Shown here piece after piece: positions 1 through 9,276 of a DNA stretch of 50,698 bases. The notes under the pieces are model-generated. The model searched no databases and was not told where the DNA came from. It saw nothing but the letters and a program-made list of their open reading frames with translations. The first letter of the stretch is position 1. The number at the start of each line of letters is the position of its first letter. Source of the DNA: an uncultured Fimbriimonadaceae bacterium (GTDB lineage: Bacteria; Armatimonadota; Fimbriimonadia; Fimbriimonadales; Fimbriimonadaceae). The stretch covers positions 1-50,698 of the forward strand of contig CALGMO010000100.1 of NCBI GenBank assembly GCA_937961665.1. The letters are read 5' to 3'. Position numbers and translations under genes: made by a program.

Positions 1-1
1 C

Positions 2-1303
2 ATGCACTTCTACAACTTCCCGCCCTACAGCGTGGGAGAGGTGCGGCCCCTGCGCGGCCCCGGGCGCCGCGAGGTCGGTCACGGAGCCCTCGCCGAGCGC
101 GCGCTCAAGCCCGTCGTGCCGATCGACGAGCCCGACTTCCCGTACACCATCCTCCTGCTCAGCGAGGTTCTGGAGTCCAACGGCAGCACCTCCATGGCTT
201 CCGTCTGCGGCTCGACCCTCGCGCTGATGGACGCGGGCATCAAGATTAAGGCGCCCGTCGCCGGCATCGCCATGGGGCTGATGTCCGACGGCCACCGGTA
301 CAAGGTCCTCACCGACATCCAGGGCATGGAGGACTTCTGCGGCGACATGGACTTCAAGGTCGCCGGCACGCGCAAGGGGATCACGGCGCTCCAGCTCGAC
401 ACGAAGCTCGAGGGCATCCCGGACGAGGTGCTCGCCCAGGCGCTGCACCAAGCCAAGAGGGCCCGCCTGCAGATTCTGGACGTCATCGAGGCCGAGATCG
501 CCGCTCCCCGCGAGCAGCTGTCGCCCAACGCTCCGAAGATCATCACGATCCAGATCAACCCGGAGAAGATCGGGCTCGTGATCGGGCCGAGCGGCGCCAC
601 CATCAAGAAGATCACCACCACGACCGGCACCAGCATCGACATCGGGCAGGACGGCCGCGTGCTGATCGGTGCGCCGAACCTCGAGGCCGTCGAAGAGGCC
701 ATCGCGATGATCCGCGCGCTCACGGACGACATCGCCATCGGCACGAAGTTCCGGGGACGCGTCAGCCGGCTGATGGGCCGTGGGGCGATGGTCGAGTTCA
801 TCCCGGGCCGAGAGGGTCTGGTGCCGCTCGAACAGCTCACGACCCGCAGCATCCGACGCCCCGACGACGTGGTCTCGGTCGGCGACGAGCTGAACGTGGT
901 GGTCCACGAGATCGACAGCCTCGGCCGGATCAACCTGACGGCGCTCGGAGTGCCGCAGGACCACCCGAAGCTGGCAGACAACGAGAACGCCGTGGCTCCC
1001 AAACCGACCGGCGGCCGTCCGGGCGGCGACCGCGGAGACCGTGGCGACCGCGGCGGCAGGGACCGGGGTAGGGGCGAGCGCGGCGAGCGGCGCGAGTCCC
1101 GGGGCCAGGAGCGTCGCGACGACCGCGGCAGGGGGGAGGCGCGCCAGCAGCAGACCAAGGGTCCTGAGGAGCAACCCCAGGAGAAGCCGGCGCAAGCGCC
1201 CACCCAGCAGCAGAACAAGCCGGTGGACGTTCCGGATTCGTTCCCGCAGAAGGAGCGCAGGCCGGACGACGACGTCAACGCCCGCTTCCGGCCGCGCCGC
1301 TGA
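2..1303 (+). CDS. pnp: Polyribonucleotide nucleotidyltransferase (PNPase), C-terminal part, cut by window edge
   Basis: PNPase phosphorolytically degrades RNA 3' to 5' and acts in mRNA turnover. Only the last 433 residues are present; the first RNase PH domain lies outside the window, so the true start is unknown. Visible parts are the second RNase PH core with [12 protein letters not shown] (59-70) and the catalytic GDMDFKVAG (114-122), a KH domain (about 180-240) and an S1 domain (about 243-315). The KH loop reads [12 protein letters not shown], with S where many PNPases have a second G followed by K. The tail from about 336 is a low-complexity Arg-Gly-Asp/Glu stretch followed by a Gln-rich stretch, longer than the E. 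coli tail and typical of RNA-binding extensions. Its 3' end overlaps the convergent DUF255 gene by 29 bases. Family assignment is certain. Confidence 0.97.
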   Translation: MHFYNFPPYSVGEVRPLRGPGRREVGHGALAERALKPVVPIDEPDFPYTILLLSEVLESNGSTSMASVCGSTLALMDAGIKIKAPVAGIAMGLMSDGHRYKVLTDIQGMEDFCGDMDFKVAGTRKGITALQLDTKLEGIPDEVLAQALHQAKRARLQILDVIEAEIAAPREQLSPNAPKIITIQINPEKIGLVIGPSGATIKKITTTTGTSIDIGQDGRVLIGAPNLEAVEEAIAMIRALTDDIAIGTKFRGRVSRLMGRGAMVEFIPGREGLVPLEQLTTRSIRRPDDVVSVGDELNVVVHEIDSLGRINLTALGVPQDHPKLADNENAVAPKPTGGRPGGDRGDRGDRGGRDRGRGERGERRESRGQERRDDRGRGEARQQQTKGPEEQPQEKPAQAPTQQQNKPVDVPDSFPQKERRPDDDVNARFRPRR

Positions 1304-3404
1304 GCGCGCGAACCTCCAGCATCCGAACGGCCTGCTCCTCCGAGAGCGGGCCGTTCGCCTTCGTTCCTTCGACCACGTAGATCCCTGGCTTCGCGTTGGA
1401 GAGGTCCGGTCGGACGGGCCCCAGGCACGGCGCGACCAATCGGAACGGAACCTTCCGGAAGAGCCTGGCCGCTCGGTCGACGCATCCGGGCCCCACGACG
1501 ACCGCATGCCGATCGTCCAAAAGGCTCCACGCCGCCGCCGCGAAACCTGCGGCGGCCGGCCCGAGGGTCTCCGCCAAGTCCGAGAAGCGCGCCAGAGCGG
1601 CCGCGGCGTCTTGGCTCAGCACCGCGGCCACCGAGGCCAGGGGGCCCTTCCCGCGAAGCAACCGACCGTAGGCGAAGGCGAGGCGCATCGCCTTGGCCGT
1701 GCAGGATTCGCCCACGTTGTCCACGATCTCGGGTGCCCGAGCGTCGGGCAGAACGGTCGCCGCCTCGGTGGTCAGCGCCCACGACCCCGGTTCGCCCGCC
1801 TCGAAGAGCTCCCTCGCTCGGAGCAACACGCGGAGGCCGCGCTCGAGGGAGAGCACGCGTCCTGTAGCCAGAAAGTCCTGCAGGGCGGCATCCGAGAACG
1901 CGAGGTAGTCGCCGAGGTATGGAGAGCCGGGGTCGGTCAGGTGCATCCCCCGAGCGACGTCGCCGCCGGTTTCCAGCACGTCCAGCCGATCCCACAGGTC
2001 GCCCACCGTCGTGAGCTTCTCGCGGTCGCCCCAAAGCCGAGCCACAACGAAGCCGGTGGCGACGGCCGTCAGATTCGCGTCGGCCATGCCCGGCACGGCG
2101 AGGGTCGGCTGTCGCTTCGAGTCGGCGATCCGGCGGAGCCAAGCCCGCGCCACCCTCAGACGGTCGCGGTCCTCCGAAACGACCGAGGGCCGCCGGAGCC
2201 TGGGCACCATCGAGGGGTTCTCCTCCACGCGCAGGCGGAGGTTCTCCCTGCACCACTCGGCCACGTCGAACGGCTCCGTGCCGAACCGCCGGAACAGGCT
2301 CGCCGGGTCTGCGGCAGAGCGCAGGTCCCGAGGCGGAAAGCTGCTCCGGGAACTCCGGCCGTTCGGCCGCTCGTCCCCCACGCGGCAGGCGGCGAGGTAC
2401 TCCCCCTGCCGCAGGCCGGAGAAGAGGAAATCGAAGCAGCCTTCGGCGACCTCCCGCGTCAGTTCGTCGGGCCACAGCGCGTCGGCCATCGCCAGCGCGC
2501 GCATCAACTCGGCGTTGTGCACCGCCACCTTGTCGTACTGGGGGATCCGCAGTTCGCCGTCCAGCGGTCGGAGAAAGATCCCGCCGTCCACCCAGTCCAC
2601 AAGAGGCGAGAGCAGCACGGGCTGCAGGGCCCGGCGCAGCGCCTCCTCGTCGCCGGCGATCTCCAGGAACCGGAAAGCCTGGGGCAGGATCTCCACCGAG
2701 CCTCCAGCGCCGACGAACCCACCCTTGGGGCCGATCGCCTCCCGGGCGCTCTCGGCGTAGGCGGCGAGGTCGAGAGGCCCGCCGCTCCCGCCGGTTCCGA
2801 GGCTCTCCAGATCGATCCTCTGCTGAACCCCCGGCGGCTCTAGGTTCCAGGGCTCCAGCCTGGCCGTCCGAAAGCGATCTCGAAACTCCACCAGCCGCGC
2901 GAGGAACCAGGAGGGGTCGATGCGCGAGGCCGGATCCCGGAAGAACAGCTCGCTGAGAATCCGTCCCTCGGAGTCGAGGAGCCACAGTTGGGCCTCCGGA
3001 AGGAAGCCGAGGCGCACCCTGCTGACCGGAAGGAACGTGTTGAACCATTCGGGCCGCTGCGCCGGATCGACCTTGACGGCGACGAAGTTGCCCTTCACGA
3101 ACGCGCGGACGTCCGCATCCCGGAACGCCCTGCGCTCCAAGTCCCGGCCTATCGCGGACCAAGGCGCGGCGACGAGCACGAGCAGGGGCCGGTCCAGCCT
3201 CCGCGCCTCCGAGAGCGCCAGAGGGCCCATCGCCATCCACGGGATTCTGTCCGCGAGCACCGCGCGGGCGTACTCCGAGGGCTCCCGGATCACGTCCGCC
3301 GGCTGCTCCGGGGGAATCAGCGGCTTGGCCAGCCGCAGCAACGCGCCGAACGCGAAGATCACCACCAGGACCGAAACGACGTACGGGTATCTGGGTCGAT
3401 CCAT
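1275..3404 (-). CDS. DUF255 / YyaL (SPATA20)-like membrane-anchored protein without the thioredoxin CxxC
   Basis: The protein has an N-terminal membrane anchor (about residues 7-25), a thioredoxin-like domain and a long alpha-helical toroid region. This is the order seen in the DUF255/YyaL/SPATA20 family, whose exact reaction is not settled. Family landmarks include the VKVD segment after the first helix, a [12 protein letters not shown] stretch matching the usual HFEKMLYDNAQL, and a DNVGES stretch near the end. Where relatives carry CHWCH this protein has PWSAIGR (about 81-87), so both redox cysteines are gone. I chose the ATG at 3404, which puts the hydrophobic anchor near the terminus; an ATG at 3434 would add ten residues. 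It is divergent from gatC and its 3' end overlaps pnp by 29 bases. Assignment is good at family level, weak for function. Confidence 0.8.
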   Translation of the reverse strand: MDRPRYPYVVSVLVVIFAFGALLRLAKPLIPPEQPADVIREPSEYARAVLADRIPWMAMGPLALSEARRLDRPLLVLVAAPWSAIGRDLERRAFRDADVRAFVKGNFVAVKVDPAQRPEWFNTFLPVSRVRLGFLPEAQLWLLDSEGRILSELFFRDPASRIDPSWFLARLVEFRDRFRTARLEPWNLEPPGVQQRIDLESLGTGGSGGPLDLAAYAESAREAIGPKGGFVGAGGSVEILPQAFRFLEIAGDEEALRRALQPVLLSPLVDWVDGGIFLRPLDGELRIPQYDKVAVHNAELMRALAMADALWPDELTREVAEGCFDFLFSGLRQGEYLAACRVGDERPNGRSSRSSFPPRDLRSAADPASLFRRFGTEPFDVAEWCRENLRLRVEENPSMVPRLRRPSVVSEDRDRLRVARAWLRRIADSKRQPTLAVPGMADANLTAVATGFVVARLWGDREKLTTVGDLWDRLDVLETGGDVARGMHLTDPGSPYLGDYLAFSDAALQDFLATGRVLSLERGLRVLLRARELFEAGEPGSWALTTEAATVLPDARAPEIVDNVGESCTAKAMRLAFAYGRLLRGKGPLASVAAVLSQDAAAALARFSDLAETLGPAAAGFAAAAWSLLDDRHAVVVGPGCVDRAARLFRKVPFRLVAPCLGPVRPDLSNAKPGIYVVEGTKANGPLSEEQAVRMLEVRALSGAAGSGR

Positions 3405-3431
3405 CCGATCGAACCCATTATGACGGTGTGC

Positions 3432-3437
3432 CATAAT
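3432..3437 (+). promoter_or_regulatory. -10-like CATAAT before gatC
   Basis: CATAAT lies 8 bases before the gatC ATG and no Shine-Dalgarno intervenes. The geometry suggests a leaderless or near-leaderless transcript. The short region is shared with the divergent DUF255 gene. Confidence 0.5.
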
Positions 3438-3445
3438 AGCCGGGC

Positions 3446-3736
3446 ATGTCCATCTCCTTGGAAGAAGTCCGCCACGTGGCCAAGCTCGCTCGGCTCGAGC
3501 TTTCGGAGCAGGAGATGGTCGCGTTGCAGTCCGAGCTGAACGCCCTTCTCGGGCTGTTCTCCGAGATCGAGAGCCTGGACTTCGACGGGGTCGAGGGCCA
3601 GTCGCACGCCGTCAGTCTCCAGAACGTGTGGGCCGAAGACATCCCCGGAGAACCGCTCGACCGCGCGGCAGCGCTGCAGAACTCGGCGCTGTCGCGGGCC
3701 GGGCTGTTCGTGGTGCCCACCATCATCGAGGACTAG
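3446..3736 (+). CDS. gatC: Asp-tRNA(Asn)/Glu-tRNA(Gln) amidotransferase subunit C
   Basis: GatC is the small belt subunit of the GatCAB amidotransferase, which converts misacylated Glu-tRNA(Gln) or Asp-tRNA(Asn) to the amidated forms. The 96-residue product has the classic opening pattern EEVRHVAKLARLELSEQE, a central helix with LGLFSEIESLD, and the conserved tail ending in GLFVVPTIIED. Length is normal for the family. It is followed after 6 bases by gatA, as in many bacteria; gatB is not in the window. The start is fixed by the conserved N-terminus. It opens a forward run of genes that continues through the flotillins. Confidence 0.96.
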   Translation: MSISLEEVRHVAKLARLELSEQEMVALQSELNALLGLFSEIESLDFDGVEGQSHAVSLQNVWAEDIPGEPLDRAAALQNSALSRAGLFVVPTIIED

Positions 3737-3742
3737 CCAGCC

Positions 3743-5188
3743 ATGCCGGTCGACCGAACGGCCACCGAGCTGGTGAGAGACGTTCAGTCGGGTCGGCTCG
3801 CACCGTCGGAGGTCGTGCGGGCCTACGCGGAACGGGTGGATCGCTTCGGAGAGCGGCTCGGCGCGTTCCTCTGGTTCGATGCAGAAGCCGCCTTGGCGGA
3901 GGCCCGCCGCGTGGAGGAGAGGCTCGCCGCCGGAGAGAGCCTCCCCCTAGCCGGCCTGCCGGTCGCGATCAAGGACAACATCTCTACGAGGGGCATCCCG
4001 ACCACCTGCGCGTCGAAGATTCTGGAAGGCTACGTGCCTCCGTTCGACGCGACGGTGGTGGAGCGCCTTCGCCGCGCCGGAGCCGTCGTCTTCGGCAAAA
4101 CCAACCTCGACGAGTTCGCCATGGGAGGCTCGAACGAGACCTCCGCGTTCGGCCCGGTTCGCAACCCATGGGACTTGGAGCGCTCGCCCGGCGGCAGCTC
4201 GGGGGGCTCCGCGGCCGCCGTCGCGGCGCGGCTCGCACCCGCCGCGCTGGGATCCGACACCGGCGGCTCGATCCGCATGCCGGCGGCGCTCTGCGGCATC
4301 GTCGGTTTCAAGCCGACCTACGGCCGCTGCTCGAGGTTCGGGCTGGTGGCCTTCGGATCGAGCCTCGATCAGATCGGACCGATGGCGCGCACCGTGGAGG
4401 ACGCCGCACTGGTCGCCGAGGCCATCACCGGTCACGATCCCAAAGACGGCACGAGCGTGGCTTGCGGACCGGTTCGCGCCGACCTGTCCGAGGGCACGCT
4501 GAAGGGCAAGCGCCTCGCCTATTCCAAGGAGCTGACCGGAGACGCCCTCCATCCGGCTGTCGCCCGAACGTTCGAGCAGGCGTTGGAGGTGTTGCGAGCC
4601 GAGGGCGCGGAGCTTGCGGAGGTCTCCCTCCCTTCGGTCCGCCTCGCCGTGAGCACCTACTACATCCTGGCTCCGGCCGAGGCCAGCAGCAACCTGGCCC
4701 GCTTCGACGGCGTGCGCTTCGGCCCGCGCGCCGAGGGGCCCGGGCACGTGGAGACGGTCGCCCGAACGCGGGGTCGGCTGTTCGGCCACGAGGTCAAGAC
4801 GCGCATCGTCATCGGAACCTACGTGCTCTCCGCCGGCTACTACGAGGCCTACTACGCCAAGGCGCAGCAGGCGCGCACCCTCCTGCGCAGGGAGTTCCTG
4901 GAAGTGCTCGACCGGTTCGACGCGATCGTCTCCCCCACCGCGCCCGTGACGGCCTTCCGCTTGGGCGAGATGTCCGCCGACCCGGTCGCTCTCAAGATGC
5001 TGGACCTCTGCACGATTCCGGCGAACATGGGCGGTTTCTGCGCGGTCTCCATTCCTTGCGGGCTCGCCGAGGGCCTGCCCGTCGGTCTGCAGCTGCTGGG
5101 CGCCCCGATGCGCGACGAAGCTCTGCTCGGAACGGCGCACGCCGCCGAGAGGGCTCTGCCGTCCATCGGCGCTCCTCCGCTAAACTGA
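3743..5188 (+). CDS. gatA: Asp-tRNA(Asn)/Glu-tRNA(Gln) amidotransferase subunit A
   Basis: GatA is the amidase subunit that releases ammonia from glutamine for the GatB transamidation reaction. The 481-residue protein is full length for the family. The Ser-cisSer-Lys triad is intact: Lys77 in VAIKDN, Ser152 in the GGSSGGS amidase signature and Ser176 in GSDTGGSIR. The C-terminal substrate region (for example YYEAYYAKAQQ and the PTAPVTAF segment) is also present. The gene lies 6 bases after gatC. Its TGA stop overlaps a TAAACT box that could serve the next gene. Confidence 0.97.
   Translation: MPVDRTATELVRDVQSGRLAPSEVVRAYAERVDRFGERLGAFLWFDAEAALAEARRVEERLAAGESLPLAGLPVAIKDNISTRGIPTTCASKILEGYVPPFDATVVERLRRAGAVVFGKTNLDEFAMGGSNETSAFGPVRNPWDLERSPGGSSGGSAAAVAARLAPAALGSDTGGSIRMPAALCGIVGFKPTYGRCSRFGLVAFGSSLDQIGPMARTVEDAALVAEAITGHDPKDGTSVACGPVRADLSEGTLKGKRLAYSKELTGDALHPAVARTFEQALEVLRAEGAELAEVSLPSVRLAVSTYYILAPAEASSNLARFDGVRFGPRAEGPGHVETVARTRGRLFGHEVKTRIVIGTYVLSAGYYEAYYAKAQQARTLLRREFLEVLDRFDAIVSPTAPVTAFRLGEMSADPVALKMLDLCTIPANMGGFCAVSIPCGLAEGLPVGLQLLGAPMRDEALLGTAHAAERALPSIGAPPLN
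5181..5186 (+). promoter_or_regulatory. -10-like TAAACT before the 274-residue membrane protein gene
   Basis: TAAACT sits 9 bases before the ATG at 5196 and overlaps the end of gatA. It fits the TANNNT pattern repeated across the window, so transcription may restart here inside the gatCA-flotillin run. Confidence 0.4.
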
Positions 5189-5195
5189 GGCGGCC

Positions 5196-6020
5196 ATGGA
5201 CGATATCCGCTCCCAAGACCGCAGGTTGTTCCTGCTGGAGCTCCTGAACCCGAGGAGCCTGGCCAAGGAGATCGCCTTCCTGGCCGCTTGCTGGGGGGCG
5301 TACCACTGGTTCCCCGAAGCGTTCGGATGGGCGGTACCCGCCGCGGCGGCGGTAGGTTCCTTGGGCCTGTACGCCGTCCGCGCCTACAACGCCTCGGTCG
5401 CCAAGAGGTTTCGCAACCAGCGGTTCGCGGCGCTGTGGGCTGGATGCGCCGACCGTCTCGAGAGGTTCCGCAAGGTGGTCGGCAAGATGAGGCAGGATCA
5501 GGTGGCCTCCCTGCGCGAGATGCCCCGCACGGTGGAGGCCGTGGCCAAGGCTCTGTACGCGGCGCTCCGGCGGGCCGACCTCGTCTCCAGCGAGGTTCTG
5601 GCCACCGAGCGGGGCGTGTACGTCCAGCCGCCAGCCTGGAGCTCCTCGCCCACGGATCCCCAGGCCAAGGAGCTGTACCGCATCGCGGACCGCAACATCG
5701 CCGAGTACCGCAAGCTGTACGACGCCGTGATGGCCGGAGTCGGCCGCACCGAGGCGCAAGCCGCCGTGTTCATGACGACCTTGGACACCCTGCGCGTCAA
5801 GATGCTCGGCTACCGGCTCGTCGACAAGTCGCCGGAGATGCCGAGCCAAGACTTCCTCGAAGCCCTCGGCGAGGCGCGCCTGCAGCTGGACGCCATCGAC
5901 AAGGCGCTCGAGGAGCTCGATTTCTCCCATCTCCCCAAGCTGATCGCCGTCGAGTCCGGAGCTGCGGACGCCGAGACGACCGCGGAAGAGCCGCACGAGC
6001 GACAGAGCACCTCCCAGTAG
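5196..6020 (+). CDS. Unrecognised membrane protein with cytoplasmic helical domain
   Basis: I do not recognise this 274-residue protein. After a charged N-terminus it has two hydrophobic segments (about 26-43 and 47-62), which probably form a hairpin in the membrane. A long, mostly alpha-helical, Arg/Lys/Glu-rich region follows, then an acidic tail (about 250-274). No enzyme motif is visible. The gene lies between gatA and the NfeD/flotillin genes, in the same direction, with short spacing on both sides. A partner role in the flotillin module is possible but is inferred only from position. A distant relation to helical membrane-linked proteins such as XpaC was considered and cannot be supported by eye. 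Confidence 0.75.
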   Translation: MDDIRSQDRRLFLLELLNPRSLAKEIAFLAACWGAYHWFPEAFGWAVPAAAAVGSLGLYAVRAYNASVAKRFRNQRFAALWAGCADRLERFRKVVGKMRQDQVASLREMPRTVEAVAKALYAALRRADLVSSEVLATERGVYVQPPAWSSSPTDPQAKELYRIADRNIAEYRKLYDAVMAGVGRTEAQAAVFMTTLDTLRVKMLGYRLVDKSPEMPSQDFLEALGEARLQLDAIDKALEELDFSHLPKLIAVESGAADAETTAEEPHERQSTSQ

Positions 6021-6046
6021 ACGCAACCCCCGGTCCCTTCCTGCGA

Positions 6047-6052
6047 TACTGT
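6047..6052 (+). promoter_or_regulatory. -10-like TACTGT before the NfeD gene
   Basis: TACTGT lies 5 bases before the GTG start at 6058, with no ribosome-binding site between. The overlapping GATACT (6045-6050) is an alternative reading of the same element. Confidence 0.45.
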
Positions 6053-6057
6053 AAGTA

Positions 6058-6675
6058 GTGCTTGCCCTGTACCTGGTCGCGGCGATCGTGGGTGGCGGAC
6101 TGGTTCTCTTCTCCGCCCTGGGCGGCCTCGCGCACGGCGGAATGGACACGGACGGAGGCGTCGGCGCGGACCATGACGTCGGAGGGGCGGACTCGGGCAC
6201 CGAGCTCGCACCGGCGGCCGAGCACGACGCCGGATCGGACGGCGCTCCCGCTGCCGAGTTCTGGATCCCCTTCACCAGCCTGCGGTTCTGGACATACCTC
6301 GCCGCCGTGTTCGGCGTGACCGGACTCGCGCTGACGCTGTTCGCCAAGACCGGCGAGCCGTTCACCCTGATGGTCTCGATCCTCACGGGTCTGGTCATGG
6401 GGCTCGCCGCGAGCGGCATCGTGCACTGGCTCGCCAAGAACGAGAGCCAATCCGCCATCACCGAGCAGGACTTCCTCGGCGCGGAGGCGCGGGTGCTGGT
6501 GCCGGTCCGAGGAAGCCTGCCGGGAAAGGTCCGGCTTCAGGTTAAGGGGAGCACGGTGGACCTCGTCGCGGTCGCCGAGAATGACCGCGAGATCGAGGCG
6601 GGCGAAGAGGTGCTCGTCGTCGGGTTCGAAGGCAACAACGCGCGCGTCGCGCGAAAGGAAGACTATCTCAGGTGA
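6058..6675 (+). CDS. NfeD/YuaF-like membrane protein
   Basis: NfeD-type proteins are membrane partners of flotillins; B. subtilis YuaF with YuaG and E. coli YqiJ with YqiK are examples. The GTG-started 205-residue product has a first membrane segment (about 1-24) and a loop very rich in Asp, Gly, His and Glu (about 30-63). Two further membrane segments follow (about 75-95 and 103-122), then a C-terminal OB-fold-like beta domain (about 135-205) with GAEARVLVPVRGSLPGKV and VLVVGFEGNNARV. The start follows a TACTGT box by 5 bases and lacks a Shine-Dalgarno. It is followed by two flotillin genes after 4 bases, so co-expression is very likely. Confidence 0.85.
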   Translation: MLALYLVAAIVGGGLVLFSALGGLAHGGMDTDGGVGADHDVGGADSGTELAPAAEHDAGSDGAPAAEFWIPFTSLRFWTYLAAVFGVTGLALTLFAKTGEPFTLMVSILTGLVMGLAASGIVHWLAKNESQSAITEQDFLGAEARVLVPVRGSLPGKVRLQVKGSTVDLVAVAENDREIEAGEEVLVVGFEGNNARVARKEDYLR

Positions 6676-6679
6676 AACC

Positions 6680-8002
6680 ATGATTCTCCAGCTGTTGGCC
6701 CAGGAGACGGGTCTGGAAGCGCTCACCGGGTTCAGCGCGCTGATCGGCGGGGCGGTGTTCGCGCTCGGTCTGCTGATCTTCTTCGCGATCTTGGCGAAGT
6801 CGCTCCTGAAGATCTGCGCCCCCAACGAGGTTCTGATCGTTTCGGGCATCTTCCGGGGCGGGACCGTGCAGGGCCGCAGGCGGGGTTACGACACGGTGAT
6901 CGGCGGCCGCACCCTCGCCTTGCCGGGCTTGCAGAGGGTGGACCGCATGAGCCTCACGCTGATGGAGGTGCCGATCACCGTGCGGAACGCCTACTCGCGC
7001 GGCGGCATCGCGATGAACGTCGAGGCCGTCGCCAACGTGAAGATCAGCAGCGACCCGGAGGTGATCGGCAACGCGGTCGAGCGCTTCATGAACCGCGACC
7101 TGATGGAGGTGCGCCGCGTCGCCAAGGAGACCCTGGAGGGCCACCTGCGGGGCGTCATCGCCAACCTCACGCCTGAGCAGGTCAACGAGGACCGCCTTTC
7201 CTTCGCCGAATCGCTGACCAAGGAGACCGAGGTGGACCTGCGCAAGCTCGGCCTGCACCTCGACACCCTCAAGATCACGCACGTCACGGACGAGGTCGGC
7301 TATCTGGACGCCACCGGCCGCAAGGCGATCGCGAACATCATCCGAGAGGCCGAGATCGCCGAATCGGATGCCAAGAGGGTCGCGGAGAAGGCCGAGGCGG
7401 AGAACGCTGGCCGCGCCAACGTGGCCGTCGCCAACGTCGACGCAGCCGTGGCCCAGATGGCCAACGAGCTCCGTCGCTTCAAGGCGGAGCTGGAGGCGGA
7501 GGTCCGCAGCCAAGAGGAGCGCACGCTCGCCGCGGCCCGCCAAGCGCGCGCCGAGGCCGAGCAGGAGCTGCAGCAGGTGCGCGCCGAGCTCGAGGCGCTG
7601 CGCCTGCAGGTCGAGAGGGTGCTGCCCGCCGAGGCCGAGAGGCGCGCCCAAGAGCTGAAGGCCCGCGGCCAGGCCGCGATCATCCGGGAGAGGGGCCGGG
7701 CGGTCAGCGAAGCGCTCGAGCTGCTCTACCAAGCTTGGCAGCAGGCCGGGCCGTCCGCGATGCAGATCCAGCTCACCGAGGACATCGAGAAGCTCATCCG
7801 CGCCGCCGCCGAGGGCGTGCAGAAGCTGGACGTCGGCGAGATCCGCGTGATCGACGGCGGCGACGGCCGCACCCTGCCGAACTACATGGCCCAGTACCCG
7901 GCGATGCTGGAGAGGGTGTTCGAGGCCGTCCAGCGCGCCACCGGAATCGACGTGCCCGGCACCGTGTCGGGCCAGACGCCCGAGGGAGGTTCCCGACCGT
8001 GA
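6680..8002 (+). CDS. Flotillin-like SPFH protein, first paralogue
   Basis: Flotillins are membrane-bound scaffolds that organise membrane microdomains. The 440-residue protein has an N-terminal membrane segment (about 17-38) and an SPFH/band-7 domain (about 45-230). The segments CAPNEVLIVSGIFRGGTVQGR and VEAVANVKISSDPEVI lie in it. A long Ala/Glu/Arg coiled coil (about 230-350) with repeated RAEAEQELQQVRAE-type heptads follows, then a C-terminal segment ending in FEAVQRATGIDVPG. The start is set by AGGTGA, which overlaps the upstream stop, and by the position of the membrane segment. Its TGA overlaps the GTG of the second flotillin, indicating translational coupling. The two proteins are paralogues and probably hetero-oligomerise. 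Confidence 0.92.
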   Translation: MILQLLAQETGLEALTGFSALIGGAVFALGLLIFFAILAKSLLKICAPNEVLIVSGIFRGGTVQGRRRGYDTVIGGRTLALPGLQRVDRMSLTLMEVPITVRNAYSRGGIAMNVEAVANVKISSDPEVIGNAVERFMNRDLMEVRRVAKETLEGHLRGVIANLTPEQVNEDRLSFAESLTKETEVDLRKLGLHLDTLKITHVTDEVGYLDATGRKAIANIIREAEIAESDAKRVAEKAEAENAGRANVAVANVDAAVAQMANELRRFKAELEAEVRSQEERTLAAARQARAEAEQELQQVRAELEALRLQVERVLPAEAERRAQELKARGQAAIIRERGRAVSEALELLYQAWQQAGPSAMQIQLTEDIEKLIRAAAEGVQKLDVGEIRVIDGGDGRTLPNYMAQYPAMLERVFEAVQRATGIDVPGTVSGQTPEGGSRP

Positions 8003-9276
8003 CCTGGCTTTGGTTCGTCATCGGCATTCTGCTCACGTTCGGCGGGCTGTTCCTGCTCAGCCTCAAGTCGCTGCTGTACATCTGCCAGCCCAACCAGGTG
8101 CTGATCTTCTCCGGCACCACCCGGCGGATCGGAGACCGGCGGGTCGGCTACCGCATCCTCAAAGGGGGGATGGGATGGCGGCGGCCGTTCATCGAGCGCG
8201 TCGACTCGCTGGACCTCACCAACATGATCATCGAGCTCGGCGCGCAGGGCGCGTACTCCAAAGGAGGCGTGCCGCTCAACGTGCAGGGCGTGGCGAACGT
8301 CAAGATCGCCTCCCACGAGCCGGTGCTGAACAACGCCATCGAGCGGTTCCTCGGCAAGTCCCGCACCGAGATCATGGCGATCGCCAAGGCGACGCTCGAG
8401 GGTTCCCTGCGCGGCGTGCTAGCCACCATGACCCCGGAGGAGATCAACTCCGACCGAAGCCTGCTGGACGAGCGCATCGTGCAGGAGGTCGAGCAGGATA
8501 TGACCTCGCTCGGGCTCATCGTCGATACGCTGAAGATCCAGAACATCACCGACGACGTGCGGTATCTGGACTCCATCGGCCGAATCCGCAACGCCCAGCT
8601 GCTCAGCTCCGCCCGGGTCGCCGAGGCCACCGCCCGCGCCGACGCCATCGTCCGGGCCGCCGAGAACCGCGAGCAGGAGATGCAGGCCAAGATTCAGGCG
8701 GAGACCACCGTCAGCAAGGCCGACGCCGAGAAGCGCCTCCGAGACGCGCAGACCAGAATGAGCGCGCTGGTGGCGGAGGAGAGGGCTGCGGTGGCCGCGC
8801 TCGTCGCTCAGGCGAGGGCCGACTTGGACGTCCAGCGGGCGCGCATCGAGCAGGTGCGGAGGCGGCTGGAGGCCGACGTCGTCGCGCCCGCCCAGGCGGA
8901 GTGCGAGACCTTGGAGCAACAGGCCGCCGCCGCCGTCGCGCCGATCGTCGAGGAGGGCAAGGCCAAGGCCGAGGCGCTCAAGAAGCTCGCGGCGAGCTGG
9001 GCGGCAGCCGGCGACCAAGCCAGGCAGATCTTCCTGCTGCAGAAGCTCGAGCCGATCATCCGTCAGCTCACCGACAGCATCGCCGAGACGCGCATCGAGC
9101 GGGTGACCGTGATCGACAACCGGGCCACCGCGGGAGGCGGCTCCGCCACGAACCCGGCGCGCCTGCTGGCTCTCAGCGAGCAGATCAAAGAGGTGTTCGG
9201 CATCGACCTGGTGGAGAAGCTCCAGAACATCGGGCAGCGGCCAGTATCCCAGCCGTTGCGGGAAGAAGACTCCTGA
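7999..9276 (+). CDS. Flotillin-like SPFH protein, second paralogue
   Basis: This second flotillin (425 residues, GTG start) has an N-terminal membrane segment (about 2-22), an SPFH domain (about 28-215) and a long coiled coil (about 215-345). CQPNQVLIFSGTTRRIGDRR and LNVQGVANVKIASHEPVL match the same positions of the first paralogue. The C-terminal tail EQIKEVFGIDLVEKL also resembles that of the first. A GGAGGT lies 8 bases before the GTG, and the GTGA overlap couples it to the first flotillin. Its TGA abuts the convergent lipoprotein stop in a shared TGATCA. Confidence 0.92.
   Translation: MTWLWFVIGILLTFGGLFLLSLKSLLYICQPNQVLIFSGTTRRIGDRRVGYRILKGGMGWRRPFIERVDSLDLTNMIIELGAQGAYSKGGVPLNVQGVANVKIASHEPVLNNAIERFLGKSRTEIMAIAKATLEGSLRGVLATMTPEEINSDRSLLDERIVQEVEQDMTSLGLIVDTLKIQNITDDVRYLDSIGRIRNAQLLSSARVAEATARADAIVRAAENREQEMQAKIQAETTVSKADAEKRLRDAQTRMSALVAEERAAVAALVAQARADLDVQRARIEQVRRRLEADVVAPAQAECETLEQQAAAAVAPIVEEGKAKAEALKKLAASWAAAGDQARQIFLLQKLEPIIRQLTDSIAETRIERVTVIDNRATAGGGSATNPARLLALSEQIKEVFGIDLVEKLQNIGQRPVSQPLREEDS

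Noticed and set aside
1021-1140. Repetitive GC-rich DNA at the pnp 3' end, considered as a direct repeat or CRISPR-like array
   Set aside because: It encodes the in-frame RG-rich tail, and units are irregular, short and without spacers.
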